In this document: one piece after another, positions 1 through 9,286 of the stretch
Numbering within the stretch: the first letter of the stretch is position 1
Layout of the letters: each line of letters starts with the position of its first letter
Source: Candidatus Endomicrobiellum agilis
GTDB lineage: Bacteria; Elusimicrobiota; Endomicrobiia; Endomicrobiales; Endomicrobiaceae
Direction of reading: 5' to 3'
Assembly (NCBI GenBank): GCA_020328155.1
Contig: JAIXMX010000001.1
Coordinates: 124,001 to 188,000, forward strand
DNA length: 64,000 nt
The notes under the pieces: model-generated
What the model was told of the DNA's origin: nothing
Seen by the model: the letters and a program-made list of their open reading frames with translations, nothing else
Database searches by the model: none
Program-made: the position numbers and the translations under genes

Positions 1-6
1 GGATAC

Positions 7-1116
7 GTGTATGTGAGAACAGAATACGCTCTTGCTGTTAAGAGAATGAAAAAAGCGGTAAAAGATGCTACAGATATTAAAGTTTTGGGAAAAAATATTT
101 TTGGATCAAACCATAATTTTACACTTCACGTTATGGAAGGAGCCGGTGCTTTTGTATGCGGTGAGGAAATTGCGCTAATAGCTTCGGTCGAAGGAAAAAG
201 AGGAATGCCTTTGCCGAAACCTCCTTTTCCCGCACAGAGTGGATTATGGGGAAAACCTACTACGATAAATAATGTTGAAACTCTTGCGGCTATTCCCATG
301 ATAATAAATTATGGCGCAGACGTTTTCAGAAAGATAGGAACTGTGTCTTCTCCTGGGACAAAAACGTTTGCGTTAACCGGACACGTCTTGAATACGGGAC
401 TTATTGAAGTTCCTTTGGGGTCAACTTTAAGGCAGATAATATTTGACATTTCAGGCGGGGTTACAGATGAAAAAGGACATGTCAAAGACAGTAACTTTAA
501 AGCCGTACAGATAGGCGGACCTTCAGGCGGTTGTTTGACTGAAAGGCACCTTGATCTTTCGTTGGATTTTGACTCTTTAAAAAGAGTCGGTGCTATGGTA
601 GGTTCAGGCGGACTTGTGGTAATGAATAAAAGTACTTGTATGGTAAATATTGCAAGGTTTTTTATGCAGTTTACGCAAAATGAATCTTGTGGAAAATGTG
701 TTTTATGCCGCGAGGGAACGAAACAAATGCTTTTAATGCTCAACGATATTACCGAGGGTAAAGCGGACGAAAATACTATTCCGCTTTTGGAAAAACTTGC
801 TAAAGCGGTTCAAATAGGTTCTCTATGCGGGCTTGGGAAAACTGCTCCTAATCCGGTTTTGTCGACGTTAAAATATTTTAAAGATGAGTACGATGCTCAT
901 GTTAAAGAAAAAAGATGCCCCGCGGGTGAATGCGCAAATCTTATAAGCTATAGGATAACTGACAAATGCGTCGGCTGTACGGTTTGCTCAATGAAATGTC
1001 CTGTAAAGGCTATAAGTGGCGAACGCGGGCAGAAGCATAAAATTGATGTTATAAAATGCGTAAAATGTGGTATTTGTATGCAGTCATGCAAACTTAATGC
1101 AATAGAAAAAGCTTAA
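7..1116 (+). CDS. NuoF-like / HydB-type NADH-binding subunit of electron-bifurcating or NAD(P)-linked [FeFe] hydrogenase, with C-terminal 2x[4Fe-4S] ferredoxin domain; 5' end outside the window
   Basis: NuoF-type 'GAGAFVCGEEIALIASVEGKRGMPLPKPPFPA', 'ESCGKCVLCREGT', C-terminal 'CVGCTVCSMKCPVKAI' and 'CVKCGICMQSCKLNAI'; immediately upstream of the hydrogenase. Confidence 0.9.
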   Translation: MYVRTEYALAVKRMKKAVKDATDIKVLGKNIFGSNHNFTLHVMEGAGAFVCGEEIALIASVEGKRGMPLPKPPFPAQSGLWGKPTTINNVETLAAIPMIINYGADVFRKIGTVSSPGTKTFALTGHVLNTGLIEVPLGSTLRQIIFDISGGVTDEKGHVKDSNFKAVQIGGPSGGCLTERHLDLSLDFDSLKRVGAMVGSGGLVVMNKSTCMVNIARFFMQFTQNESCGKCVLCREGTKQMLLMLNDITEGKADENTIPLLEKLAKAVQIGSLCGLGKTAPNPVLSTLKYFKDEYDAHVKEKRCPAGECANLISYRITDKCVGCTVCSMKCPVKAISGERGQKHKIDVIKCVKCGICMQSCKLNAIEKA

Positions 1117-1196
1117 ACATTAAACATATATATTATCGTGTTTGCATTGTATAACAAATGTCGGATTAATTTGTTATACAGATTAGGAGGTTTGGG

Positions 1197-3212
1197 TTGA
1201 TGGAAAAGTATTTGACGATAAATGGCAGAAAAGTTTTATTTAATGGTGAAAAAAATCTTTTGGAAGTTATAAGGAAAGAAAATATAGAGTTGCCGACGTT
1301 TTGTTATCATTCGGAACTCAGCGTTTACGGTTCATGTAGACTTTGTATGATAGAAATTGAAGGCAGAGGAATACTTCCTGCTTGTTCTACTCCACCTGAG
1401 AACGGAATGGTGATTAAGACAAACACTGAGCAGATAATAGAATTGAGAAAAATTATAATGGAGCTTTTTCTTGCAAATCACGATGGAGAATGCACTACGT
1501 GTGGAAAAAGTGAAACCTGTCAGCTTCAGACATTGGCGAGAAGACTTGGCATTGATGAAATAAGATTTAAAAATGTTATGCACAAAGAACCTAAAGATTT
1601 ATCTACATATTCTTTAGTAAGAGAGTCTGGTAAATGTATTCTTTGCGGTGACTGCGTAAGATTTTGTGATGAAATACAGAGTGTAGGGGCGATAGGTTTT
1701 GCAAATCGCGGTCAGAAGTTCGTGATTTGTCCGAGTTTTGGAAATGATTTAGAGTCGTCGGGGTGTGTTTACTGCGGACAATGTGCAAGAGTGTGTCCTA
1801 CAGGTGCAATTATGCCTAAATCTGAAATAAGCTATGTGTGGAAAGCTTTAAGCGATCCAAAGAAAAAAGTTATAGTCGCAATAGCTCCTGCGGTGCGTGC
1901 GGCAATCGGAGAAGTATTTGGACTTGCCGGCGGCAATGGAACCGAGATAGCTGGAAAAATTGTGGCGGCTTTGCGTTCTATGGGCTTTGCAAGAGTTTTT
2001 GATGTTTCGTTTGCCGCGGATATGACAATAGTTGAAGAAGCAAACGAGTTCGTTGAACGTCTGAAAAACAATATGAATATGCCGCAGTTTACATCGTGTT
2101 GTCCTGCATGGGTGAAATTTATAGAACAATATTATCCTGATTTTATTTCAAATCTTTCAAGTTGCCGTTCTCCGCAGGCAATGTATGGCTCTGTTGCAAA
2201 AAGAATTATGCCTGGGATACTTAAGATTCCGAAAGAGGATTTAATTGTGGTTTCAATAATGCCTTGTACGGCAAAAAAGTTTGAAGCGAGAAGACCTGAA
2301 CTTTCAAAAAACGGTATTCTAGATATTGATTATGTTTTAACGACGCAAGAACTTGCAAGAATGGTCGAAGAGGCGGGACTACGCTTTGGCGAGCTTGAAC
2401 CGTCGGCATTTGATATGCCTTTGGGTTTCAAAACTGGCGGAGGGATAATATTTGGTAATTCTGGCGGCGTAACTGAAGCTGTTTTGAGAAGCGTCGTAAA
2501 TAATAATTCATATGGGACAAGCGAAACTGAGCAGTTCAATTTTGTACGCGGTGAAGACGGCTTAAGAGAAGTGAAAGTCAATCTTGGTGACAGGAAACTT
2601 AGAATTGCCGTCGTCTATGGATTAAAAAATGCAAGGAAAATTTTAAGAGATATTAAAGCTGATAAATCGAGATACGATTTTGTGGAAGTTATGGCATGTC
2701 CGGGCGGATGCATAGGCGGGGCGGGACAGCCTGTTTATAAAGATTTATCGGTGAGAAAGACAAGAACTGAAGTTTTATATAAAAGCGATAAAACTATGGA
2801 ACTCCACCGACCTCAAGATAATCCGTACGTTCAAAAGATATATGAGGACTATCTCGGAAAACCGGGAAGCTGTGCGGCTCATGAATATTTACATACCAAA
2901 TATAAATATAAAAAGAGATTTAAAGAAACATTTGAAATTCACAAACCCGCAAAAGAAAACAGTATTAAAGTTAGCGTGTGTTTTGGAACCGGATGTATGC
3001 AAAAAGGTTCAAGAGAGATTTTAAAACATATTGTCGATTTTATAAAGAATGGCGAATGTAAAGATCACGTTGGCATAGAAGTTTCTATCTGTTTGGAAAG
3101 ATGTTTCAAAGGACCGGTCGTAAAAGTTGCAGACCAGATACTTGAATACTGTACGACTAAAAGGGCAGAAGAAGCAATACATGAAGAGCTGAAAAAACGA
3201 TTGAATATGTAA
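1197..3212 (+). CDS. [FeFe] hydrogenase catalytic subunit with C-terminal thioredoxin-like 2Fe-2S (NuoE-like) extension
   Basis: H-cluster motifs 'FTSCCPAW', 'MPCTAKKFEARR', 'EVMACPGGCIGGAGQP'; N-terminal 2Fe-2S and ferredoxin clusters; C-terminal 'CFGTGC...CLERC'. Confidence 0.93.
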   Translation: MMEKYLTINGRKVLFNGEKNLLEVIRKENIELPTFCYHSELSVYGSCRLCMIEIEGRGILPACSTPPENGMVIKTNTEQIIELRKIIMELFLANHDGECTTCGKSETCQLQTLARRLGIDEIRFKNVMHKEPKDLSTYSLVRESGKCILCGDCVRFCDEIQSVGAIGFANRGQKFVICPSFGNDLESSGCVYCGQCARVCPTGAIMPKSEISYVWKALSDPKKKVIVAIAPAVRAAIGEVFGLAGGNGTEIAGKIVAALRSMGFARVFDVSFAADMTIVEEANEFVERLKNNMNMPQFTSCCPAWVKFIEQYYPDFISNLSSCRSPQAMYGSVAKRIMPGILKIPKEDLIVVSIMPCTAKKFEARRPELSKNGILDIDYVLTTQELARMVEEAGLRFGELEPSAFDMPLGFKTGGGIIFGNSGGVTEAVLRSVVNNNSYGTSETEQFNFVRGEDGLREVKVNLGDRKLRIAVVYGLKNARKILRDIKADKSRYDFVEVMACPGGCIGGAGQPVYKDLSVRKTRTEVLYKSDKTMELHRPQDNPYVQKIYEDYLGKPGSCAAHEYLHTKYKYKKRFKETFEIHKPAKENSIKVSVCFGTGCMQKGSREILKHIVDFIKNGECKDHVGIEVSICLERCFKGPVVKVADQILEYCTTKRAEEAIHEELKKRLNM

Positions 3213-3222
3213 TGTATATTAT

Positions 3223-3645
3223 ATGAGCAGAATTATGGGAGTCGATTATGGTTTAAAGCGAATAGGAATTGCGATGACAGACTTTCTGCGTATTACTGCT
3301 AGTCCTTTTTGCACTGTTGAAAGCGTGTCTTTAAAAAAGAATGCTTTGGAAATTGTAGAAATTGCAGAAAGTAATGATGTATCCACAATTGTTTTGGGAC
3401 TGCCGATAAATATGAATGGCACTGAAGGTTCAATGGCTGAAGTCGTCCGTAAGTTTGCTAGGGAGATTAAATTTCTTTCAGGTGTTGAGGTGACGACAGT
3501 TGACGAAAGGCTTACGACAGTACAGGCTGAAAGAATGCTTATAGATAGCGCTGGTGTTTCCAGAGAAAAACGTAAAGGTCTTAAAGATAAAATTGCTGCA
3601 GCGCTGATTTTGCAGACATATTTAGATATGCAAGCGGCAAAGTAG
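3223..3645 (+). CDS. ruvX: Putative pre-16S rRNA nuclease / Holliday junction resolvase-like YqgF (RuvX)
   Basis: 'MGVDYGLKRIGIAMTD', 'VLGLPINMNGTEG', 'TVDERLTTVQAERML'. Confidence 0.92.
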   Translation: MSRIMGVDYGLKRIGIAMTDFLRITASPFCTVESVSLKKNALEIVEIAESNDVSTIVLGLPINMNGTEGSMAEVVRKFAREIKFLSGVEVTTVDERLTTVQAERMLIDSAGVSREKRKGLKDKIAAALILQTYLDMQAAK

Positions 3646-3821
3646 AAAAAGGGTGCAGGTAGTAAAGTTAGCGTTCAGTTTGGCGATGGCGGTTTTAACT
3701 GCGTCGCAATGCGATATGCCTTACTGTGGATGCTGGTTTTAATTATTTGGAGAGATATTTTATTTTGAGTATGGATTTCTCATAAGATTATACAGCATAC
3801 TGTTGCGGCGCTTATTTCTAG

Positions 3822-3857
3822 ACGACAGAGTTGTAGCGGCAATCCTGTCGTTTTTTT
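3822..3857 (+). terminator. Intrinsic terminator-like hairpin
   Basis: ACGACAG (3822-3828) pairs with CTGTCGT (3845-3851), followed by a T run to 3857. Confidence 0.65.
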
Positions 3858-4022
3858 GTCAAAAAATGTGTTTGTTTTTTATCCGTCATTGTAAAAAATG
3901 GTTGTCTTTTACTGCCATATCGTTTCCGAAAACTGCACTCAGAGAAAAAGTCTACATTAATAGCTGCTGTTAACAGCTAAAATGAATATTTAAAAAGCGG
4001 TAAAGAAGGACTTTAAGAAGCG

Positions 4023-4967
4023 GTGATTAAAAAAGTAGCGGTTATTTTATTGATAGCTATAATGTATTTTCTTATTCCTATCTGCATGCGTTTTTTTGCC
4101 TTCGGCGATAAAGTTTTAATAAGAGTACAAAGCGGTGACAGCGCTTCGGTGACGGCGGCGCGCTTGAAAAAAAATAAGCTTATATACTCTGAAAAGTTAT
4201 TTTTGTGTTTGGTTAGACTTACAAAGACGCAAAATAAGCTTAAATCCGGTGTTTATAGTTTTTCCAAGAACGATGGTATGTTTAAGATACTGAGAAGCTT
4301 AAAGAACGGTTCGGGAAACCTCTTGCGCTTTACAGTGCCTGAAGGAAAAAATATAAATCAGACAGCAGAAATTATTTCAAGAACGATAAATATTGATAAA
4401 GAAAAATTCGTTAAAATTGCGGCAGACAGGAATATAGAAGGCTATCTTATGCCTGAAACATATTTTGTAGATCATGGAATAAGCGAAGAGCAGCTGATTG
4501 AAATGATGTATGGCGAATTTAATAAAAAAATTACACCGGATATGTATAAAAGGGCTAAAGAGATTAATGTTCCGTTTAAAGATATAATTATAATAGCATC
4601 AATTGTTGAAAAAGAAGCCGCTAAACGGGAAGAAAGGGCAATGATAGCTGCGGTTTTTTACAATAGATTAAAAAATAATATGAAATTGCAATCGTGCGTT
4701 ACTGTTTTATATGCTATGGGTATAAATAAAGCGAAGCTGAATTTTGAAGATATAAAATTTGATTCGTCATATAATACTTATAAGCATTTAGGACTCCCTC
4801 CGGGTCCTATATGTAGCCCAGGGATAGAGTCGATAAAGGCGGTTTTATATCCTGCGGACACGACGAGTATGTTTTTTGTTTCAGCTGGCGATGGCAGTCA
4901 TTTATTTGCAGATAATTTGTGTGATCATAACAAAAATAAGCAAGCCATAGATAAGAAAAGGAACTAG
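4023..4967 (+). CDS. mltG: Endolytic murein transglycosylase MltG (YceG-like)
   Basis: 'EGYLMPETYFV', 'IIASIVEKEAAKREERAMIAAVFYNRL', 'YNTYKHLGLPPGPICSPG'. Confidence 0.92.
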   Translation: MIKKVAVILLIAIMYFLIPICMRFFAFGDKVLIRVQSGDSASVTAARLKKNKLIYSEKLFLCLVRLTKTQNKLKSGVYSFSKNDGMFKILRSLKNGSGNLLRFTVPEGKNINQTAEIISRTINIDKEKFVKIAADRNIEGYLMPETYFVDHGISEEQLIEMMYGEFNKKITPDMYKRAKEINVPFKDIIIIASIVEKEAAKREERAMIAAVFYNRLKNNMKLQSCVTVLYAMGINKAKLNFEDIKFDSSYNTYKHLGLPPGPICSPGIESIKAVLYPADTTSMFFVSAGDGSHLFADNLCDHNKNKQAIDKKRN

Positions 4968-5081
4968 CGGAAAGCATAATAACAAAAATACGTTTATAGT
5001 TAGCATTAGCTTGATTAAATGTTTGTTGTCAAATGATGATAGATTTCGAATTAAGTTCTAAATGACAGAATAGGAAGAATA

Positions 5082-6272
5082 ATGAAACGAAGAAGAGTTT
5101 ATTTGGATAACAGTGCTACGACCGTTGTCTATCCTGAAGTTATAAAAGAAATGCAGTCATATTTTTCTGATACTTATGGGAATGCTTCAAGTCTTCATTA
5201 TTTCGGAAGACAAGCAAAAATAGCGCTTGATAACGCAAGAAAGAAGACAGCGGCACTATTAAACGCCAGCTCTGAAGAAATATTTTTTACCGGATGTGGC
5301 ACTGAGTCTGACAATATCGCTATATTTGGCATATTAAATGCTCATAAAAAAAAAGGACACGTAATTACGAGCAGAATTGAACATCATGCCGTTTTATATT
5401 CATGTAAGCATCTTGAAGACGACGGATATGAAGTAACTTACCTCGATGTTGATAAAGACGGAATTGTTTCTGTTGAAGATTTGAAAGAAGCCGTAAAAGA
5501 CGATACTATTCTTGTGACGATAATGCATGCAAATAACGAAGTCGGTTCGATTCAGCCTATAGAAGAGATTGCGTTAGAATTAAAAAAAATCAACGCAAAA
5601 CGAAAAAATAAAATTTATTTTCATACAGATGCCGTGCAGACTGCGGGTAAGCTTCATTTGGATGTTGAAAAACTTGGAGTTGATTTACTTGCAATATCTG
5701 CGCATAAATTCAACGGTCCTAAGGGCGTTGGCGCTCTTTATGTTAAAAAGGGAACAAATATATCGCCTATAACTTTCGGCGGACATCATGAAAACGGACT
5801 TCGTTCTGGGACTGAAAATATTTCGTCTATCTCGGGATTTGCAAAAGCGTTTGAGATTTCAAGTTCTAAAATTGAAGAATGCAATAAGCGTATTCTTGAT
5901 TTAAGGGAAAAACTTAAAGCTGGTATTCTTAGTACTATTCCTGAGGTAATAATTAATGGAAGTGGAAGCAAAGCCGTTTCTAATATTTTGAATGTGAGCT
6001 TTAATTATATAGAAGGTGAAGCTTTGCTTCTTATGCTTGATATGAAAGGCATAGCTGTTTCTACGGGTTCGGCGTGCGCTACGGGTTCGGCGGAACCGTC
6101 GCATGTCTTGTCTGCAATGGGTGTTAATCCCGTTGCTTCGCAGGGCGCGATTCGTTTTTCCGTCGGATGTTATAACACGGGAGAGGATGTTGATTACGTA
6201 CTTGAAGTTTTACCAAAAGCTGTAAATAGTCTGCGTTCAATGTCTCCCGTCTGGAATCAAAAAAACGCTTGA
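5082..6272 (+). CDS. Cysteine desulfurase (NifS/IscS family)
   Basis: 'VYLDNSATTVVYPEV', 'HTDAVQTAGKL', 'SAHKFNGPKGVGALYV', 'STGSACATGSAEPSHVL'. Confidence 0.93.
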   Translation: MKRRRVYLDNSATTVVYPEVIKEMQSYFSDTYGNASSLHYFGRQAKIALDNARKKTAALLNASSEEIFFTGCGTESDNIAIFGILNAHKKKGHVITSRIEHHAVLYSCKHLEDDGYEVTYLDVDKDGIVSVEDLKEAVKDDTILVTIMHANNEVGSIQPIEEIALELKKINAKRKNKIYFHTDAVQTAGKLHLDVEKLGVDLLAISAHKFNGPKGVGALYVKKGTNISPITFGGHHENGLRSGTENISSISGFAKAFEISSSKIEECNKRILDLREKLKAGILSTIPEVIINGSGSKAVSNILNVSFNYIEGEALLLMLDMKGIAVSTGSACATGSAEPSHVLSAMGVNPVASQGAIRFSVGCYNTGEDVDYVLEVLPKAVNSLRSMSPVWNQKNA

Positions 6273-6416
6273 GAATAAACAATAAAGCAAGTAGAGTATA
6301 AAATCATATGTAAATAATACTGCCTGCCGCAAGACAGTGGAATTTTATAAATAAATTATAGCAGCGTAAGTGTATTATTTGTATTAACGGGCATTAAATG
6401 GTATTGGAGGGGAGAA

Positions 6417-6530
6417 ATGTATATTAATTTTGCATCAGACTGGCCGGTATATCTGTTTATGGGAGTGTTTGTTGTTTTTTTTGCATATATTGTTGTCAAA
6501 GGAAATTCTAAAAAAGATGGCGATGCGTAA
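6417..6530 (+). CDS. Small (37-aa) single-pass membrane protein candidate
   Basis: ATG 6417 to TAA 6528-6530, MYINFASDWPVYLFMGVFVVFFAYIVVKGNSKKDGDA; SD-like GGAGGGGAG just upstream; not in the supplied track (too short). Confidence 0.5.
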   Translation: MYINFASDWPVYLFMGVFVVFFAYIVVKGNSKKDGDA

Positions 6531-6550
6531 TTTTACGGAGGATTAATTGT

Positions 6551-7048
6551 ATGGCTGATAAGTTTTCTTTTGATATTGTTTCTGAAGTGAATATGATGGA
6601 AGTGGATAATGCCGTTAATCAAGCGCGGAAAGAACTTGCAAACAGGTTTGATTTTAAGGGCAGTAAATCGTCAATAGAATTAAATAAAAATGATAAAAAA
6701 ATAATTTTAGTTGCAGACGACGAATATAAAATGAAAGCTTTGAAAGATATTTTGGAAGGGCGTTTTGCAAAAAGAGGCGTTTCAATAAAATCTTTGGACT
6801 ACAAAGCACAGGAGAATGCTTTTGAAGGATACATAAGGCAAACAGTTGAAATTATTTCTGGTATTCCGTCTGATAAAGCAAAAGAACTTTCAAAACTGAT
6901 AAAGGATTCAAAAATAAAAGTCCAGACTCAGATAGACGGCACGAAAGTAAAAGTAATTTCTCCCCAAAAAGATGACTTGCAGCGTGTGATGTCTTATTTA
7001 AAGCAGGTATCTTTTTCGTTGCCTTTGCAGTTTACTAATTATAGATGA
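6551..7048 (+). CDS. yajQ: YajQ family nucleotide-binding protein
   Basis: 'FSFDIVSEVNMMEVDNAVNQARKELANRFDFKGS', 'SDKAKELSKLIKDSKIKVQTQIDGTKVKVISPQKDDLQ'. Confidence 0.93.
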   Translation: MADKFSFDIVSEVNMMEVDNAVNQARKELANRFDFKGSKSSIELNKNDKKIILVADDEYKMKALKDILEGRFAKRGVSIKSLDYKAQENAFEGYIRQTVEIISGIPSDKAKELSKLIKDSKIKVQTQIDGTKVKVISPQKDDLQRVMSYLKQVSFSLPLQFTNYR

Positions 7049-7107
7049 AGCGGTAAATTGGACAGAGCGCAAAAAGAAATTTAATCTTTGCAAAAATACT
7101 CAAATCC

Positions 7108-8457
7108 ATGTCTTTGAAAAATAAAATTATTAATGTCAAAGCTGAAAAAATTGTTTTCCCGGGTCGTTCCCTTTGTAGGTGTTCAGATGGAACTGTTCTG
7201 TTTACCGAAGGATTACTTCCCGGCGAGATCGCGAATGTCCTTGTGACGAAGGATAAAAAAACATTCAGAGAAGGTCTGCTTAAAAGTATCACTTCTGAAT
7301 CTGTTGAAAGGATAAAACCTTTGTGTTCGTCTTTTGGTTTTTGCGGCGGATGTTCTTTTCAAAATGTTTCTTATGAAAATCAGATTAAGTATAAACAGAA
7401 ATATATATCGGAACTTTTAAGTTTTACCGGGGCGGCAGTTTCAAAAATATTGTCAGCTTCTTCGATTTGGTATTACAGAAATAAAGTGGAATTCAGTTTT
7501 TTTAATAATAGAGGTGTTACAGATTTGGGATTTCACTGTAAAGGGAGTTTTGACAGATATGTTTCGGTCCCGCCCTGTTTTATATCGGATAAAGATTTTT
7601 TGCAAGTCGCAGAAACCGTAAAACGATTTGCGAACGAAAACAATCTTACGGCGTATAACAATAAGACTCATGAAGGATTTTTTAGACATTTGGTTTTGCG
7701 TAAAGCAAAAAATAACAATCAGCTTCTTATCAACATAGTTACGAATAACGTTGAGTATGAACCAGCGTTTTGGGAGATTCTTGTGAAGGAACTCGGCGGA
7801 TTCTCCCGCAGTATTTATTGGACGTACAATGGAAGAAAGTCTGATGCAGTTTTGGCTGATAAATTAATCCTTATTTACGGGGAGCCGTTTATTACTGAGA
7901 AGCTTAGTATAGGGGGGAAAGATTATTTTTTTAATATTTCGCCATTTTCGTTTTTTCAGACGAATTCAAAAGGAACTGAAATTCTCTACAACGAAGTTTT
8001 AAGATTGTTAAATCAGTCGGAGAACGATATTTTGCTTGATTTATACTGCGGTACCGGGACAATAGGTGTTTCAATGGCTGGTAATGTCAAAAAGGTTATA
8101 GGTATAGAACAGGTTGCGCAGGCAGTTGACGATGCAAAAGAAAATGCTTTGGCGAATAATGTTTTTAATGCGGAGTTTTATGCTTCAACTGTAGAAGACT
8201 GGGTTAAAGAAAATGAGATATCTTCTGACGCTGTGGTTGTCGATCCGCCGCGCCGCGGTCTTACTAAAGATGTTATAAGGTTTCTGCTTGAGTCAAAATC
8301 GAGAAAAATAGTTTACGTTTCTTGCAATCCATCTACGCTAGCAAGAGATCTGCAATTAATTATTGAAAACGGCAAGTATAAAGTCAAAGAAATTACGCCT
8401 GTCGATATGTTTCCGCAGACATATCATATTGAAATAGTAGTATTGTTAGAATTATAA
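7108..8457 (+). CDS. rlmD: 23S rRNA (uracil-5-)-methyltransferase, RlmD/RumA family
   Basis: 'CGGCSFQNVSYENQIKYK', 'LLDLYCGTGTIGVSMA', 'VVDPPRRGL', 'IVYVSCNPSTLARDL'. Confidence 0.88.
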   Translation: MSLKNKIINVKAEKIVFPGRSLCRCSDGTVLFTEGLLPGEIANVLVTKDKKTFREGLLKSITSESVERIKPLCSSFGFCGGCSFQNVSYENQIKYKQKYISELLSFTGAAVSKILSASSIWYYRNKVEFSFFNNRGVTDLGFHCKGSFDRYVSVPPCFISDKDFLQVAETVKRFANENNLTAYNNKTHEGFFRHLVLRKAKNNNQLLINIVTNNVEYEPAFWEILVKELGGFSRSIYWTYNGRKSDAVLADKLILIYGEPFITEKLSIGGKDYFFNISPFSFFQTNSKGTEILYNEVLRLLNQSENDILLDLYCGTGTIGVSMAGNVKKVIGIEQVAQAVDDAKENALANNVFNAEFYASTVEDWVKENEISSDAVVVDPPRRGLTKDVIRFLLESKSRKIVYVSCNPSTLARDLQLIIENGKYKVKEITPVDMFPQTYHIEIVVLLEL

Positions 8458-8880
8458 GCAGATAAAATAAGACGACAAAAAATTGATTATAAAAGCGACG
8501 AAGTTATTATTTGTTTTTTTACGTTTATTTTTGTATGGATTCTGCTTACTGTAAACTGTTAAGTATAAATTATTTATCCGGATACAGTTGTTATAAATTG
8601 AAGGAAAAATCTCCCTGTTTTTTCTTGCTTTCTTTGAATGCCGAAAGCGGAAACATTAAAAAATCTTCTTATTTTTTCTTTTCTTTTCTTGAGTAATCAC
8701 GCTTTGTATAATCGCATAACTTGAATGAACAGTCTTCTTATTTTCTCTATCCCCTAGCGAATACCGCGAATACTGATAGGATAAGCGTTAAAGTCTAGAG
8801 ATGGCGGAGACAATTATAGATTTCAAAATAAAACCCTTGGAATATTTTAAAATATGCTGGAAGATAGAGTATTTTTCAGA

Positions 8881-8909
8881 TTGCGGGGTAAGTTTATTTT
8901 TGTTATAAT
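8881..8909 (+). promoter_or_regulatory. Sigma70-type promoter for the tRNA pair
   Basis: TTGCGG (8881-8886) - 17 bp - TATAAT (8904-8909), 21 bp before tRNA-Arg. Confidence 0.6.
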
Positions 8910-8930
8910 CCAATTCTTGAATTGCAAATT

Positions 8931-9004
8931 GTCTCCGTAGCTCAACTGGATAGAGCAACTGCCTTCTAAGCAGTAGGTTGCGTGTTCAACTCACGCCGGA
9001 GACG
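8931..9004 (+). tRNA. tRNA-Arg (anticodon TCT)
   Basis: Acceptor GTCTCCG/CGGAGAC pairs; anticodon arm CTGCC-TTCTAAG-CAG places TCT; T arm with GTTCAACTC. Confidence 0.9.
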
Positions 9005-9013
9005 TTCTTCTTT

Positions 9014-9088
9014 GGTGGTTGTAGCTCAACTGGTTAGAGCGTCGGTTTGTGGAGCCGAAGGTTGCGGGTTCAAGTCCCGTCAGCCACC
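9014..9088 (+). tRNA. tRNA-His (anticodon GTG)
   Basis: Acceptor GTGGTTG/CAGCCAC; anticodon loop TTGTGGA; genomic extra G at -1 opposite C73, as expected for tRNA-His. Confidence 0.92.
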
Positions 9089-9286
9089 CATTGCCCTATT
9101 ATAACGTTAGTTAAATGACATTCTAGCGAAGTGTGATGCTTTTTTTGTCTGTAAAAAAATGTAAAATAATATAGGCAAAATAGATTTGTGCGTAATTGTA
9201 ATGAAGCATAGGCAAGATGATAGCGAAAGAAGTAATTTTGGATTAGAACAATCTGAGGATAAAGAACTTGATAAATGAGTTAAAAT

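Noticed and set aside
309-743. Minus-strand ORFs antisense to hydrogenase, por, pheT, ctpA and other core genes
   Set aside because: They lie opposite strongly supported coding frames, have no recognisable domains and are explained by codon bias of the sense strand.
8511-8696. 61-aa plus-strand ORF after rlmD
   Set aside because: Low-complexity F/S-rich translation of a T-rich spacer, no SD or family resemblance.
9081-9090. Prophage/ICE attachment site at the tRNA-His 3' end
   Set aside because: No second copy of the tRNA 3' segment and no integrase found in the window.
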